A stretch of 43,081 nt of DNA. Origin: an uncultured Lachnospiraceae bacterium. GTDB lineage: Bacteria; Bacillota; Clostridia; Lachnospirales; Lachnospiraceae. The notes under the pieces are model-generated. The model did no database searches, was not told where the DNA came from, and saw nothing but the letters and a program-made list of their open reading frames with translations. The stretch covers positions 1-43,081 of the forward strand of contig CAOKPU010000020.1 in NCBI GenBank assembly GCA_948470755.1, read 5' to 3'. Of the stretch, positions 24,961 through 34,661 are shown piece by piece. Made by a program: the position numbers and the translations under genes. Every line of letters starts with the position of its first letter. Within the stretch, counting starts at the first letter, position 1.

Positions 24961-25830
24961 TTGTCGGAATTTAAAATTATCACCAATACAACCGCGGATT
25001 TGCCATTGGACTATGTGAATGAAAATCATTTAGGCTTAATGGTTTTTAACTATACGATACAAGGGGAGACCTACAGCAAAGGGCATGAACTGGGGTGGAA
25101 GGAATTCTATGCATTAATGAGGGAAGGGAATATGCCTACTACATCCCAGGTAAACCCGCAGGAATGCCGGGGATATTTTGAAGAATATTTAAAGGGAACG
25201 GACAAGCTGCTGTATATTTGTTTTTCTTCAGGTTTGAGTGGGACCTATGGCAGCGCATGTATCGCGGCAGATCTGGTAATGGAAGAGAATCCTGGGTGCG
25301 AAATCCGGATTATCGACAGCAAATGCGCTTCCATGGGAGAAGGGCTGCTGGTCCATAAGGCGGTGCAGCTTCAAAAAGAAGGAAAATCCATGGATGAGGT
25401 GGCCGCATGGGTGACGGAAAACGTTCCCCATCTGGTACATATTTTTACTGTAGATGATTTAAACCACCTTTACCGGGGCGGAAGAGTGAGCAGGACGGCT
25501 GCCGTCATCGGGACGGTAGTGGGCATTAAGCCTATCCTCCATGTGGATGATGAAGGGCATTTGATTCCCATAAGTAAAGTAAGGGGAAGGAAAAAGTCTT
25601 TGAGCGCCCTTGTGGATTATATGGAAAAGAAGATAGGAAAATACAGGGATGAAAATGATATAGTATTTATCAGCCACGGGGATGCTCTGGAAGATGCGGA
25701 ATTTGTAAGAGATATGGTTAAGGAAAGGATGGGGATAGACAGCTTTATGATCAACAACATTGGGCCGACCATCGGTGCCCACTCCGGGCCGGGGACGATC
25801 GCTTTGTTTTTTATGGGGGAATCAAGATGA
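24961..25830 (+). CDS. DegV-family fatty-acid-binding protein
   Basis: A 289-residue cytosolic protein of the DegV (FakB) family, which binds a fatty acid and presents it to the kinase FakA for phosphorylation. The N-terminal ITNTTADLP (near residues 7-15), TTSQVNP (near 60), SSGLSGTY (near 88-95) and the C-terminal GAHSGPGTI (near 276) are family hallmarks that line the lipid pocket. The start codon is TTG at 24961, with AAGGAGG well placed upstream. FakA is not in the window. It has its own promoter and a strong terminator hairpin behind it. Confidence 0.9.
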   Translation: MSEFKIITNTTADLPLDYVNENHLGLMVFNYTIQGETYSKGHELGWKEFYALMREGNMPTTSQVNPQECRGYFEEYLKGTDKLLYICFSSGLSGTYGSACIAADLVMEENPGCEIRIIDSKCASMGEGLLVHKAVQLQKEGKSMDEVAAWVTENVPHLVHIFTVDDLNHLYRGGRVSRTAAVIGTVVGIKPILHVDDEGHLIPISKVRGRKKSLSALVDYMEKKIGKYRDENDIVFISHGDALEDAEFVRDMVKERMGIDSFMINNIGPTIGAHSGPGTIALFFMGESR

Positions 25831-25900
25831 TCCTTTCAGGAAACGTTCGGAAAACAGGGGATTAAAGCGGATGACGTTTGCCGTGAGGGATAGAAGGCGG

Positions 25901-25957
25901 ATACCCCGTTGCCTGTAGCAATGCAAAATGGATGTTTCTACAGGCTGAGGGGTATTT
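25901..25957 (+). terminator. Terminator between degV and the cotJ operon
   Basis: ATACCCC/GGGGTAT (25901-25907/25949-25955) and GCCTGTAG/CTACAGGC (25911-25918/25938-25945) form a 15-bp interrupted stem. The T-run is short (TATTTC). It should block read-through from degV into the convergent cotJC. Confidence 0.7.
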
Positions 25958-26003
25958 CATGTGTTCAAATGCTTTTAAAGCATATTTGGCTGATGTCTTT
26001 CTA

Positions 26004-26609
26004 TTACTCCTTGCATCTGTCAAATTCCGGGTTGAATGCATAGAAGTTTTTAGAGTCTAGTTTATCCTGCACAATCCGCAGCCCTTCACCGAATCTCTGG
26101 AAGTGGACGATTTCCCTTGCGCGTAAGAAGCGGATAGGATCGCATACTTCCTGGTCATGGACAAGGCGCAGGATATTATCGTAGGTAGAACGCGCTTTTT
26201 GTTCTGCCGCCATATCCTCTACCAAATCAGTGATGGCGTCCCCTTTGGATTGGAATACGCAGGCATTGAAGGGAACCCCGCCGGCCGACTGCGGCCAGAG
26301 TCCCAGCGTGTGGTCAACATAGTATTTGTCAAAACCGGATGCTTCGATTTCCTCCATGGAAAGGTTTTTGGTAAGCTGATATACGATAGCGGAAATCATT
26401 TCCATATGGGCTAATTCTTCTGTGCCGATATCTGTCAGCAGGCCTGCCACCTCATTATACGGCATGGTATAACGTTGGGATAAATAACGCATGGATGCAG
26501 CCAATTCGCCGTCAGGGCCGCCAAACTGGCTAATGATAACTTGGGCAAGTTTTGCATTAGGCTGCGTGATCTTTACCGGAAACTGTAACCTTTTTTCATA
26601 ATTCCACAT
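26004..26609 (-). CDS. cotJC: Spore coat protein CotJC (manganese-catalase family)
   Basis: A ferritin-like, manganese-catalase-family protein of 201 residues found in the inner spore coat of Bacilli and Clostridia. The helical metal-binding pattern is visible: E35 region, TDIGTEELAHMEM near 58-70, and EDMAAEQKARSTYD near 132-145. AAGGAGG precedes the ATG. It is the last gene of the cotJA-cotJB-cotJC operon, 3 bases after cotJB. It probably protects the spore from peroxide or serves as a coat scaffold. The C-terminus DRCKE is unremarkable. Confidence 0.95.
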   Translation of the reverse strand: MWNYEKRLQFPVKITQPNAKLAQVIISQFGGPDGELAASMRYLSQRYTMPYNEVAGLLTDIGTEELAHMEMISAIVYQLTKNLSMEEIEASGFDKYYVDHTLGLWPQSAGGVPFNACVFQSKGDAITDLVEDMAAEQKARSTYDNILRLVHDQEVCDPIRFLRAREIVHFQRFGEGLRIVQDKLDSKNFYAFNPEFDRCKE

Positions 26610-26612
26610 AAC

Positions 26613-26882
26613 TTAACATCCTCCTTCCCATGGCATTGGCTGCAATGCCCATTTCCATTCTTTACTGCATGTATCTGCAACGGAGAGGGAGAGAGGGCCG
26701 TACTTTGCAGCATAATCACGCATCATTTGGTTTTTCATGCGCATGTAGTGGTTGAAATACTCCATAGCCTCCCTGTCAAAAGGATGGGTATCCAGATACT
26801 CTGTCATTTCAACGGTTACGAAATCGACAATCCCAATATTACGGAGCATGTTTTCCTGCTCCGAATTCATTCTGCCGCTCAT
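26613..26882 (-). CDS. cotJB: Spore coat protein CotJB
   Basis: An 89-residue coat component. The start ATG at 26882 overlaps the TGA of cotJA (ATGA) and has GGAAGGAG upstream, so the in-frame extension to 26942 is rejected. The central segment MEYFNHYMRMKNQMMRDYA matches the CotJB family, and PMPWEGGC ends it. It needs CotJA and CotJC for incorporation in Bacillus. Three bases separate it from cotJC. Confidence 0.92.
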   Translation of the reverse strand: MSGRMNSEQENMLRNIGIVDFVTVEMTEYLDTHPFDREAMEYFNHYMRMKNQMMRDYAAKYGPLSLSVADTCSKEWKWALQPMPWEGGC

Positions 26883-27049
26883 TTTACACATCTCCTTCCT
26901 GTAAACGGTTTGGTCAGTTCCGGAAAGATTGTGCCAGTACAATAGGCTTTATCCAGATCTTCATATATCTGCGTAAGATGCTGCCACGGCACATAAGCCA
27001 TAGCTAACGGGAAACGGTCAAAATATTCGTTAAAATTATAATCCTGCAT
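26879..27049 (-). CDS. cotJA: Spore coat protein CotJA
   Basis: A 56-residue gene, first of the cotJ operon. It reads MQDYNFNEYFDRFPLAMAY, then VPWQHLTQIYEDLDKAY, then GTIFPELTKPF, the typical CotJA pattern of a VPWQ motif followed by a short helix and FPEL-KPF. Its stop overlaps the cotJB start by four bases. A ribosome site AAAGGAG lies before the ATG. With cotJB and cotJC it builds an inner-coat complex. Confidence 0.9.
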   Translation of the reverse strand: MQDYNFNEYFDRFPLAMAYVPWQHLTQIYEDLDKAYCTGTIFPELTKPFTGRRCVK

Positions 27050-27085
27050 AATACTCCTTTCATAGATTTTAAATATTTCTAATAT

Positions 27086-27093
27086 ACTATATG
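27086..27093 (-). promoter_or_regulatory. Possible sigma-E -10 element of the cotJ operon
   Basis: Read on the minus strand, CATATAGT at 27093-27086 matches six of eight bases of the sigma-E -10 form CATACAAT, 36 bases before cotJA. No convincing -35 was found. In Bacillus subtilis cotJ is sigma-E-dependent. Confidence 0.35.
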
Positions 27094-27254
27094 ATAGGTC
27101 TTTTTTATCGTGTTAAATTTTTGCTTTTTTGTATTATAAAGTTCATATATGATTTTCACCCGAATCTTTTTGAACGGCCCGCGTCCGATATCAGGGCGGA
27201 CAGTTTACGGCATCCGAAACATGACGGAGGAGCAAGGGGGATATCCGGAGCGTA
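27094..27254. other. Gap between cotJ and feo promoters, no gene seen
   Basis: The left half is A+T-rich, the right half G+C-rich with small inverted repeats such as GTCCG/CGGAC (near 27182-27200). No ORF with a ribosome site and no clear RNA class was recognised. Confidence 0.4.
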
Positions 27255-27283
27255 TTGACATTCTTCCCGGAGCGTTTTATAAT
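27255..27283 (+). promoter_or_regulatory. Perfect consensus promoter of feoAB
   Basis: TTGACA (27255-27260), 17 bases, TATAAT (27278-27283): twelve of twelve consensus positions. The predicted start is near 27290, within reach of the Fur-like box. Such a strong promoter implies tight repression when iron is plentiful. Confidence 0.85.
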
Positions 27284-27295
27284 AAAACGAAAAAA

Positions 27296-27310
27296 TGAGA
27301 ATGAATATCA
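27296..27310. promoter_or_regulatory. Fur-like operator downstream of the feo promoter
   Basis: TGAGAATGAATATCA fits the Fur 7-1-7 inverted repeat TGATAAT-n-ATTATCA in twelve of fourteen arm positions. It spans about +6 to +20, where bound repressor would block RNA polymerase. Confidence 0.6.
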
Positions 27311-27335
27311 AAAGCGATTGAGCAAAGGTGGAAAC

Positions 27336-27626
27336 ATGACTCTTTATGATGGACAAAAAGGCGGGGTATATGAAGTGAATGGGGTTTACGTAGAGGAACC
27401 CATAACGAGGAGGCTGCAGGCATTAGGGTTAAATGACGGGACAAAAGTGAAAATTTTAAACCGTAAAAAGGGAGGGGCATTGATCATTCAAGTAAGAGGG
27501 ACAAGGCTGGCATTAGGGAAACATATTTCTTCCGGCATTGAGGTAAAAGATCAAGCGTTTTACAGCGTAGATTTTGACCATAAAACAAAGGAGGGAAGCG
27601 GCAATGATCGACAGGGAAATGATTGA
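27336..27626 (+). CDS. feoA: Ferrous iron transport protein FeoA
   Basis: A 96-residue SH3-like protein that assists FeoB. The core ITRRLQALGLNDGTKVKILN is followed by strands GGALIIQVRG and RLALGK, the usual FeoA fold. The true start is ATG 27336 behind AAAGGTGG; the frame open from 27255 contains the promoter. The C-terminal 23 bases overlap feoB. Confidence 0.9.
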   Translation: MTLYDGQKGGVYEVNGVYVEEPITRRLQALGLNDGTKVKILNRKKGGALIIQVRGTRLALGKHISSGIEVKDQAFYSVDFDHKTKEGSGNDRQGND

Positions 27627-29631
27627 CAAGGAAAAGACCGTGCATGTGGCGTTTGTAGGTAATCCCAATTGCGGGAAAACGACGCTTTTTAATGCAATTA
27701 CCGGATCGAAGTTAAAAGTTGCCAATTGGCCGGGGGTTACGGTGGAGAGGATGGAGGGAGAGGCGGAGTACGAAGGCTTTCACCTGACGTTGGTGGACAC
27801 CCCGGGGATTTATTCCCTTACCTGTTATACGATAGAAGAAAAAGTAACCAGACAATGCGTGATGGATGATGATATTGAAGTGATTGTAAATATCGTGGAC
27901 GCTTCTTCTTTAGAGAGAAACCTTTATTTGACGATGCAGTTGCTGGAGCTTGGAAAGCCGATGGTGCTTGCCCTCAATATGATGGATATAGTGGAAGAGC
28001 GGGGGATGGAAATCGACTTGCACCGCCTGCCGGAACTTTTGGGGGATATTCCGGTAGTACCCGTTTCCGCAGCCAAAAGAACCGGGTTAGATATCCTTCT
28101 TCATGCAGTTGTCCATCACTATGAGGAAGGGCCTAAGGGTAACGTCCTTTCTTATGGGGAGGAAATTGAAGATAAGCTGGCCAAGCTGGAAGTGATGATG
28201 CAGGCGCATTATCCGGCTCATTCTTCGGTGCGTTGGCACGCAATAAAACTGTTGGAAGACGATGAAGAAGTAAGGGAGGAACACCCTATTTCGGTAACCA
28301 ATGTGGTAGGACGGAGCTACGAAAAAGAAATTATCCAGGCAAAATATAACTACATAGAACATATTGTAAACGAAACTTTGTTCCATAAAGAGAAAAAAAA
28401 GGAACGGACGGATAAAATAGATGCGCTGCTAACCCATCCTGTTTGGGGAGTCCCCATGTTTTTGCTTATTATGTGTTTTGTCTTTTTCTTAACCTTTGCA
28501 GTAGGGGATTTCTTAAAAGGCTATTTTGAAATGGGGCTGGATAAACTTTCGGAAGGCGTGTCTTCATTCCTCTTATCCATAAATGTAACCGGTTGGATGC
28601 GGTCCCTTGTGGTAGACGGGATTATCGCGGGGGTGGGGGGAATCCTTACTTTTATCCCCAATATTTTTATTCTATTTCTTGCCCTTGCCATTTTGGAAGA
28701 CAGCGGTTATATGTCGCGGGTAGCTTATGTCATGGACAATATTATGGGGAAGGTCGGCCTCTCCGGCAAGGCTTTCCTTCCGATGATCTTAGGCTTTGGA
28801 TGTACTGTGCCTGCGATTATGGCAACCCGGGCTTTGGAAACGGAACATGACCGGAAAAAAACGATGATTGTCACCCCGTTTATGTCCTGTTCGGCAAGGC
28901 TGCCCATTTACGTCCTGTTTTCGGATATGTTTTTTGGCGAATATGCGGTAATTGCAGCTTTTTCCATGTACGTGATCGGGATGGCGATAGCGATTCTGGT
29001 AGCGAGAGCCATTCATAAACTGGAAAAGGGAAAAGAAAACAATTCCCTTTTGATCGAACTTCCGGAATACAAACGGCCAAATCCAAGGACCATACGGATT
29101 TATGTATGGAATAAGTTAAAAGATTATTTGTCCAAAGCGGGAACCACTATTTTTATTGCATCTATTGTCATATGGTTTGTGTTGAACTTTGGTTCCTCCG
29201 GCTTGGTGGAAAATCCGGCGGACAGCTTCGGCGCGGCAATCGGCCGCTTCCTTGTACCTCTTCTTGTTCCGGCAGGCCTTGGTATGTGGCAGATTGTTGT
29301 AGCTCTCATATCCGGCATTTCTGCAAAAGAAGTAGTGGTTTCCAGTTTTGCCGTCCTGTTTGGAGTAGCCAATGCCAATTCCCAAGCCGGGATGCAGGCA
29401 ATTGTCAGGAACATACAAAGTATGTACCCTGGCTTTGGCCCTTTGAATGCTTTTTCCCTTATGGTGTTCTGTCTGCTTTATGTACCCTGTATTGCGACGG
29501 TAGCCACTATAAAAAAAGAAAGCGCTTCATGGAAGTTCACATTAGGGATGATTGTTTTCCAACTTCTGTTCGCATGGACGGTTTCTGTCATCATATACCA
29601 GTGCGGAACCCTGATACTGTCCATACTTTGA
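27604..29631 (+). CDS. feoB: Ferrous iron transporter FeoB
   Basis: The Fe(II) importer of the inner membrane, 675 residues. An N-terminal G domain has GNPNCGKTT at about residues 19-27, DTPG near 68 and NMMD near 125. A helical spacer follows, then a membrane domain from about residue 280 with two Gate-type repeats, including LGFGCTVPAIMATR near 394-407 and the matching late repeat with SGISAKEVVVS near 567. AAGGAGG precedes ATG 27604. It overlaps feoA, so it is co-translated. A supply of Fe(II) suits the Fe-S-rich hydrogenase encoded next, and also NrdG and MiaB. Confidence 0.95.
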   Translation: MIDREMIDKEKTVHVAFVGNPNCGKTTLFNAITGSKLKVANWPGVTVERMEGEAEYEGFHLTLVDTPGIYSLTCYTIEEKVTRQCVMDDDIEVIVNIVDASSLERNLYLTMQLLELGKPMVLALNMMDIVEERGMEIDLHRLPELLGDIPVVPVSAAKRTGLDILLHAVVHHYEEGPKGNVLSYGEEIEDKLAKLEVMMQAHYPAHSSVRWHAIKLLEDDEEVREEHPISVTNVVGRSYEKEIIQAKYNYIEHIVNETLFHKEKKKERTDKIDALLTHPVWGVPMFLLIMCFVFFLTFAVGDFLKGYFEMGLDKLSEGVSSFLLSINVTGWMRSLVVDGIIAGVGGILTFIPNIFILFLALAILEDSGYMSRVAYVMDNIMGKVGLSGKAFLPMILGFGCTVPAIMATRALETEHDRKKTMIVTPFMSCSARLPIYVLFSDMFFGEYAVIAAFSMYVIGMAIAILVARAIHKLEKGKENNSLLIELPEYKRPNPRTIRIYVWNKLKDYLSKAGTTIFIASIVIWFVLNFGSSGLVENPADSFGAAIGRFLVPLLVPAGLGMWQIVVALISGISAKEVVVSSFAVLFGVANANSQAGMQAIVRNIQSMYPGFGPLNAFSLMVFCLLYVPCIATVATIKKESASWKFTLGMIVFQLLFAWTVSVIIYQCGTLILSIL

Positions 29632-29741
29632 TGCATACCGATGTAGGAAGCGGAAACCTTAGACGCACCGTACTTTTCCGGGGAAAGCCGAAAAATACCT
29701 TGATTTCTTCCTTCTTTTGTGTAAAAATAATGAATAGCGCA

Positions 29742-29759
29742 ATGATAAATTATTAACAA
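29742..29759. promoter_or_regulatory. Rex-like operator before the hydrogenase gene
   Basis: ATGATAA-ATTA-TTAACAA resembles the clostridial Rex site TTGTTAA-n4-TTAACAA in twelve of fourteen arm positions. Rex, a NADH/NAD sensor, often controls hydrogenase genes. The region is A+T-rich, so chance similarity is possible; no firm promoter was placed. Confidence 0.3.
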
Positions 29760-29816
29760 TGTTTTGGGAATATCTATTCATAAATGGAATTTTTTCCCGC
29801 AAATAAGGAGAAAACT

Positions 29817-31319
29817 ATGAGAGGTATTGATACACAGGTCCGGAAGATACGCAGGCGTATTTTCAAGGAAGTAGCCAATCTCGCTTATACGTCGGAGGAT
29901 TTGATCAATGACGTGGAAGCATTGCCTTATAAGATAGTAGATTATGACGAATCCCAATATGGCAACATTTACAGGGAGCGCGCCATTGTAAGGGAACGCA
30001 TCCGGCTTGCCATGGGGCTTTCGTTGCGGCCGGAAAATGCCCCGGTGCATGTAACCCAGGGCCTGGCTGAAAGCAATATTGATGAAAAGTATTATGAACC
30101 GCCGTTAATGCAGGTGATCCCTTCGGCATGCAATGCCTGTCCGGAGAACCGTTATGAAGTGACGGACCGGTGTATGGGCTGCGTAGCCCATCCGTGCAGG
30201 GAAGTCTGCCCAAGAGGGGCGATTTCCATGAAAGACGGCAAATCCATTATTGACCAGGAAAAATGCATTAAATGCGGGAAATGTAAAACAGTCTGCCCTT
30301 ATGACGCCATTTCCCATCAAGTCAGGCCGTGCCTTTCGGCTTGCGGCGTCAATGCGATTAAGAACGATGAAAAAGGAAGGGCCGTCATTGATTCCGGCCT
30401 GTGCGTTTCCTGCGGACAGTGCATGGTAAACTGCCCTTTTGGCGCAATTGCAGATAAATCCCAGATCTTCCAGCTTATCCGTAAAATGCAGTCGGGAAAG
30501 AAAATTATTGCTCAGGTTGCTCCGGCTTTTGTGGGACAGTTCGGCAAGAATGTAACGCCGGATATGATAAAGACGGCTTTAAAGGAATTAGGCTTTTTTG
30601 ACGTATATGAGACGGCGATCGGTGCGGATATGGGAGCTATGGCAGAAGCGGAGCATTATGTCCATGCGGTGGCGACAAAAGAGCTGCCTTTCCTTTTAAC
30701 GTCTTGCTGTCCGTCATGGTCCATGCTGGCCAAGAAATTTTTCCCGGAAACCATAGACAAGATATCCAATGCATTAACGCCTATGGTTGCCACTGCCCGT
30801 AAGATAAAGGAAGACCACCCTGACGCAAGCGTTGTGTTTATCGGACCATGCGCTTCCAAAAAACTGGAAGCTTCCAGAAGGACTGTGCGTTCCGATGTGG
30901 ATTTTGTCATTACATTTGAGGAACTTGCGGGTATGTTTGAAGCCAAGGGCATCCATTTAAATGACATTGACGCGACGGCGGAAATGAACGATGCGACCGG
31001 AGCCGGACGTGGATACGGCGTAGCAGGAGGCGTAGCGGAGGCGATCGAAGAATGCATCCGGGAATATTATCCGGATGTGGAAGTCAATATAGAACATGCG
31101 GAAAGCCTTGCGGAATGCCGGAAGATACTTATGTTAGCCAAGGCCGGAAAGAAAAACGGATGTCTGATCGAAGGGATGGCCTGCCCGGGCGGTTGTGTAG
31201 CCGGGGCAGGGACCAATATCCCTATTCCACAGGCTGCAAAAGAAGTGGCAGGCTTTAAAGCGGCGGCGGCAAAGAAAATACCTGAGATGGGGACACGGAA
31301 AGGAATAGAAAATACATGA
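29817..31319 (+). CDS. [FeFe] hydrogenase, probably group B
   Basis: A 500-residue cytosolic iron-only hydrogenase with a ferredoxin-like N-terminal half rich in CxxC motifs (cysteines from 105 to 206, enough for three or more [4Fe-4S] clusters) and the H-cluster domain. H-cluster motifs are TSCCPSW at 295-301, GPCASKK at 343-349 and EGMACPGGC at 452-460. Serine in TSCCPSW and GPC in place of MPC point to the less studied group B, thought to couple ferredoxin and H2. The start ATG 29817 has AAGGAG upstream. No maturase (hydEFG) is in the window. Its stop overlaps the gltX start (ATGA). Confidence 0.9.
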   Translation: MRGIDTQVRKIRRRIFKEVANLAYTSEDLINDVEALPYKIVDYDESQYGNIYRERAIVRERIRLAMGLSLRPENAPVHVTQGLAESNIDEKYYEPPLMQVIPSACNACPENRYEVTDRCMGCVAHPCREVCPRGAISMKDGKSIIDQEKCIKCGKCKTVCPYDAISHQVRPCLSACGVNAIKNDEKGRAVIDSGLCVSCGQCMVNCPFGAIADKSQIFQLIRKMQSGKKIIAQVAPAFVGQFGKNVTPDMIKTALKELGFFDVYETAIGADMGAMAEAEHYVHAVATKELPFLLTSCCPSWSMLAKKFFPETIDKISNALTPMVATARKIKEDHPDASVVFIGPCASKKLEASRRTVRSDVDFVITFEELAGMFEAKGIHLNDIDATAEMNDATGAGRGYGVAGGVAEAIEECIREYYPDVEVNIEHAESLAECRKILMLAKAGKKNGCLIEGMACPGGCVAGAGTNIPIPQAAKEVAGFKAAAAKKIPEMGTRKGIENT

Positions 31320-32776
31320 CAAGAATAAGAACGCGATATGCCCCAAGCCCTACCGGACGTATGCATGTGGGCAATTTAAGGACGGCTCTTTACGCTTACT
31401 TGATCGCAAAACATGAAGGAGGGGATTTTATCCTCCGGATAGAAGATACCGATCAGGGACGCTATGTGGAAGGAGCGGTGGAGATTATTTACCGCACACT
31501 GGAAAAAACAGGGTTGGTTCATGATGAAGGCCCGGACAAGGACAAGGGCGTGGGGCCTTATGTCCAAAGCGAACGGCAGGCCAAAGGGATCTATCTGGAA
31601 TACGCCAAACGATTGATTGACAAAGGGGAAGCTTATTATTGCTTTTGCGATAAAGAAAGGCTGGCATCCTTAAACCGCACGGTAGCCGGAAAAGAAATCA
31701 ATGTCTATGACAAACATTGTCTGCATTTATCCAAAGAAGAGGTAGACGAGAAACTGGCTTCCGGCATCCCTTATGTCATCCGCCAGAATAATCCCTCCGA
31801 AGGGACGACGACGTTCCAGGATCAGATATACGGGGACATCACAGTGGACAATTCGGAATTGGATGACATGATCCTGATTAAGTCCGACGGTTATCCTACG
31901 TACAATTTTGCCAATGTGGTAGACGACCATTTGATGGGGATTACCCATGTGGTAAGAGGAAATGAATACTTATCCTCCTCGCCCAAGTATAACCGGCTTT
32001 ACGAAGCCTTTGGGTGGGAGGTTCCGGTTTATGTGCATTGCCCTCTGATTACGGATGAAGAGCATCATAAATTATCCAAACGCTGTGGACATTCTTCTTA
32101 TGAAGATTTGATCGAGCAAGGGTTTTTATCGGAAGCCGTCGTAAATTTCGTGGCTCTTTTGGGATGGAGCCCGGAGGGGAACGAAGAGATTTTTTCTCTG
32201 GATGAGCTGGTAAAAGCCTTCGATTACCATCATATATCGAAATCGCCCGCTGTCTTTGATTATACAAAGTTAAAATGGATGAATGGGGAATATATGAAAG
32301 CCATGGATTTTGACGCATTTTATCCCATGGCGGAACCTTATCTGAAAGAAGCGGTTTCCAAAGACTTAGACTTTAAGAAAATAGCGCAGATGGTAAAAAC
32401 AAGGATTGAAGTTTTCCCTGATATGAAAGAAATGGTAGATTTCTTCCAGGAACTCCCGGCCTATGATGCCGCCATGTATACTCATAAAAAAATGAAAACC
32501 ACGGCGGCTTCTTCTCTGGAGGTATTAGAGGAGCTCCTTCCGGTAATAGAAAAACAAGAAAAATTTGACAATGATTCCCTTTATCAGATGCTTGTTTCCT
32601 ATGTGGAAGAAAAGGGATGTAAAAACGGCTATGTAATGTGGCCGGTCAGGACAGCGGTATCCGGCAAACAGATGACGCCTGCCGGAGCAACGGAAATTAT
32701 GGAGATTCTTGGCAAAGAAGAGTCCATTGCCCGCATCCAAAAAGGGATTGCGTTATTAAAAAATGTCTGCGGATAA
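31316..32776 (+). CDS. gltX: Glutamyl-tRNA synthetase
   Basis: It charges tRNA-Glu. The class I motifs are [13 protein letters not shown] (residues 8-20) and KLSKR near 246, followed by the helical anticodon-binding domain. The length of 486 residues is typical. Whether it also mischarges tRNA-Gln (non-discriminating, feeding GatCAB) cannot be read here. The ATG overlaps the hydrogenase stop and the end overlaps the helicase start by 14 bases, so three unrelated genes are chained into one transcript. Confidence 0.95.
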   Translation: MTRIRTRYAPSPTGRMHVGNLRTALYAYLIAKHEGGDFILRIEDTDQGRYVEGAVEIIYRTLEKTGLVHDEGPDKDKGVGPYVQSERQAKGIYLEYAKRLIDKGEAYYCFCDKERLASLNRTVAGKEINVYDKHCLHLSKEEVDEKLASGIPYVIRQNNPSEGTTTFQDQIYGDITVDNSELDDMILIKSDGYPTYNFANVVDDHLMGITHVVRGNEYLSSSPKYNRLYEAFGWEVPVYVHCPLITDEEHHKLSKRCGHSSYEDLIEQGFLSEAVVNFVALLGWSPEGNEEIFSLDELVKAFDYHHISKSPAVFDYTKLKWMNGEYMKAMDFDAFYPMAEPYLKEAVSKDLDFKKIAQMVKTRIEVFPDMKEMVDFFQELPAYDAAMYTHKKMKTTAASSLEVLEELLPVIEKQEKFDNDSLYQMLVSYVEEKGCKNGYVMWPVRTAVSGKQMTPAGATEIMEILGKEESIARIQKGIALLKNVCG

Positions 32777-34661
32777 GCGACAGAAGAATGCGGCAGGGGA
32801 AGCTTCTTTGGCGCAAAAAAAAGCAATTGAACACGCTTCCGGGCCAATGCAGGTTTTAGCAGGCCCCGGAAGCGGTAAGACTTTTCTGATGATCCGGCGG
32901 ATCCGTCATCTGATCTGCCATCATGGGGTCCCCCCGGATAAAATCCTTGTTATCACATTTGCCAAATCGGCTGCTTTGGAAATGCAGGAACGATTTCTCG
33001 CCTTGACCAAGGGCGGGTACCCATCCGTTTCTTTTGGCACGTTCCATGCCGTTTATTATCATATCTTAAAATCCGGCCGCAAAAAAGAGAATCCCATTCC
33101 TATATCGTCCAAAGAAAAAACAGAATATTTAAAACACAGCCTTACCCTGCACGGTATAGAAGATACAGATCAGGATACTATGGAAAAATTGTTTCATGAA
33201 ATAAGCAAGGCGAAAAATATGGCTGTTATCGATTTAAACCGTGAGTTTCCTGTCAAAACGGGTTATTGTACGGGTAGAGCGGAAGAAGGAGAACCCATTT
33301 TAAAATATTTTCCTTCTATCCTGAAAGAATATTGCCGCATTATGGAAGAAAACCAAAAACTGGATTTCGATGATATGATTCTTCTTTGCGATAAGATGCT
33401 TACAGAAGATCCCCAATTGCTTTCGTATTGGCAGGCGCGCTTTTCTTATATACTTGTGGATGAATTCCAGGATATCGGGCCTCTTCAATACCGGATCCTC
33501 CAAAAATTAGCCGCACCGGAAGACAATCTGTTTGTGGTGGGGGATGACGACCAGTCTATTTATGGGTTTAGAGGAGCAGGGCCGGATATTATGCGTCAGT
33601 TTATCGAAGATTACAGTATGGCCCGTCAGGTTTCTTTGGAAATCAATTACCGTTGTAAGGAAAAAATCGTCCGCACCTCTTCTTTATTGATCGAAGATAA
33701 CCGGAATCGGTTTGCCAAAAGCTTGCGGGCGGGAAAAGAAGGCGGAGGAGTGGTAAAACTCTGTCAATTTTTATCTTGGGAGGAAGAAGCCCATTATCTT
33801 ATGGAAAAACTGGGGGAGATGACAAAAGAAGAACTTGGAAGGACGGCAGTGATTTACCGTACCAATGCCCAGTCAGGCGGAATCGCCAGGCTCCTTGCCC
33901 AATACGGGATACCCTTTCGGATATTTGGAAAAACGCATCATCTGCTGGGACATGCGGTCGCCAGGGATTTCCTGGCCTACCTGCAATTGGCCCGGGATGT
34001 TTCCGGTGCATCAAAACAAGAAGGAAAACGAAGCGACTTTTTCCGGATTATGAATAAACCATGCCGCTACATCCATAGGGATGCCGCAGCATATGACGAG
34101 TTGTCGGAAGCGGCCCTTTTGCAGTATTATCGAAAAACTCCTTATATGCAGAAAAGGATACGGCTTCTTTTTGCAGACTTAAGGAAAGCAGCGCAATTAA
34201 GGCCGTATCTGGCCACGGATTACGTTAGAAAGAAAATGGGATATGACTCTTTCCTTTGCGGGAAGAAAGAAGGGGGGATGACATGGACGGAAATTGCAGA
34301 CGCCATACAGGAAACGCAGCGGGGATTCCTTTCTTTTGAGGAATGGAAGGCCTATGTCGTATCCTGCACGGAACAGGGGGAAATGGTGAAGGAAACCGGT
34401 ATAAAAACAGAGGGTGTTACCCTAATTACCATGCATAGCGCAAAAGGTTTGGAGTATGATAATGTATTTTTACCCGATGTCAATGAAAAAACAATCCCAC
34501 ACAGCAAGGCGGTAGCCCCGGAACAAATAGAAGAAGAACGGAGGCTTTTGTATGTTGCCATGACAAGAGCCAAAGAACGTTTAGAAATCCTCTGTTCCGG
34601 GCCGCCATCGTTTTTTCTGGAAAAACTAAAACGATCCTCTTTTCTTACGTTTCATCCATAA
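32763..34661 (+). CDS. UvrD/PcrA-type superfamily 1 DNA helicase
   Basis: An ATP-driven 3'-5' DNA helicase, 632 residues, shorter than PcrA (about 740). Helicase motifs in order: I GPGSGKT (34-40), II VDEFQD near 230, [16 protein letters not shown] near 259, [11 protein letters not shown] near 295, [17 protein letters not shown] near 555, and [18 protein letters not shown] near 595. The C-terminal tail that binds partners in PcrA/UvrD is missing, suggesting a distinct accessory helicase. Its start lies inside gltX. The 3' end overlaps the opposite-strand DUF1292 gene by 17 bases. Confidence 0.88.
   Translation: MSADKRQKNAAGEASLAQKKAIEHASGPMQVLAGPGSGKTFLMIRRIRHLICHHGVPPDKILVITFAKSAALEMQERFLALTKGGYPSVSFGTFHAVYYHILKSGRKKENPIPISSKEKTEYLKHSLTLHGIEDTDQDTMEKLFHEISKAKNMAVIDLNREFPVKTGYCTGRAEEGEPILKYFPSILKEYCRIMEENQKLDFDDMILLCDKMLTEDPQLLSYWQARFSYILVDEFQDIGPLQYRILQKLAAPEDNLFVVGDDDQSIYGFRGAGPDIMRQFIEDYSMARQVSLEINYRCKEKIVRTSSLLIEDNRNRFAKSLRAGKEGGGVVKLCQFLSWEEEAHYLMEKLGEMTKEELGRTAVIYRTNAQSGGIARLLAQYGIPFRIFGKTHHLLGHAVARDFLAYLQLARDVSGASKQEGKRSDFFRIMNKPCRYIHRDAAAYDELSEAALLQYYRKTPYMQKRIRLLFADLRKAAQLRPYLATDYVRKKMGYDSFLCGKKEGGMTWTEIADAIQETQRGFLSFEEWKAYVVSCTEQGEMVKETGIKTEGVTLITMHSAKGLEYDNVFLPDVNEKTIPHSKAVAPEQIEEERRLLYVAMTRAKERLEILCSGPPSFFLEKLKRSSFLTFHP

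Noticed and set aside
29172-29756. 194-residue ORF in another frame over the end of feoB
   Set aside because: It lies inside the well-conserved FeoB membrane domain and is Cys/Ser/Arg-rich, as out-of-frame reading gives. No ribosome site.
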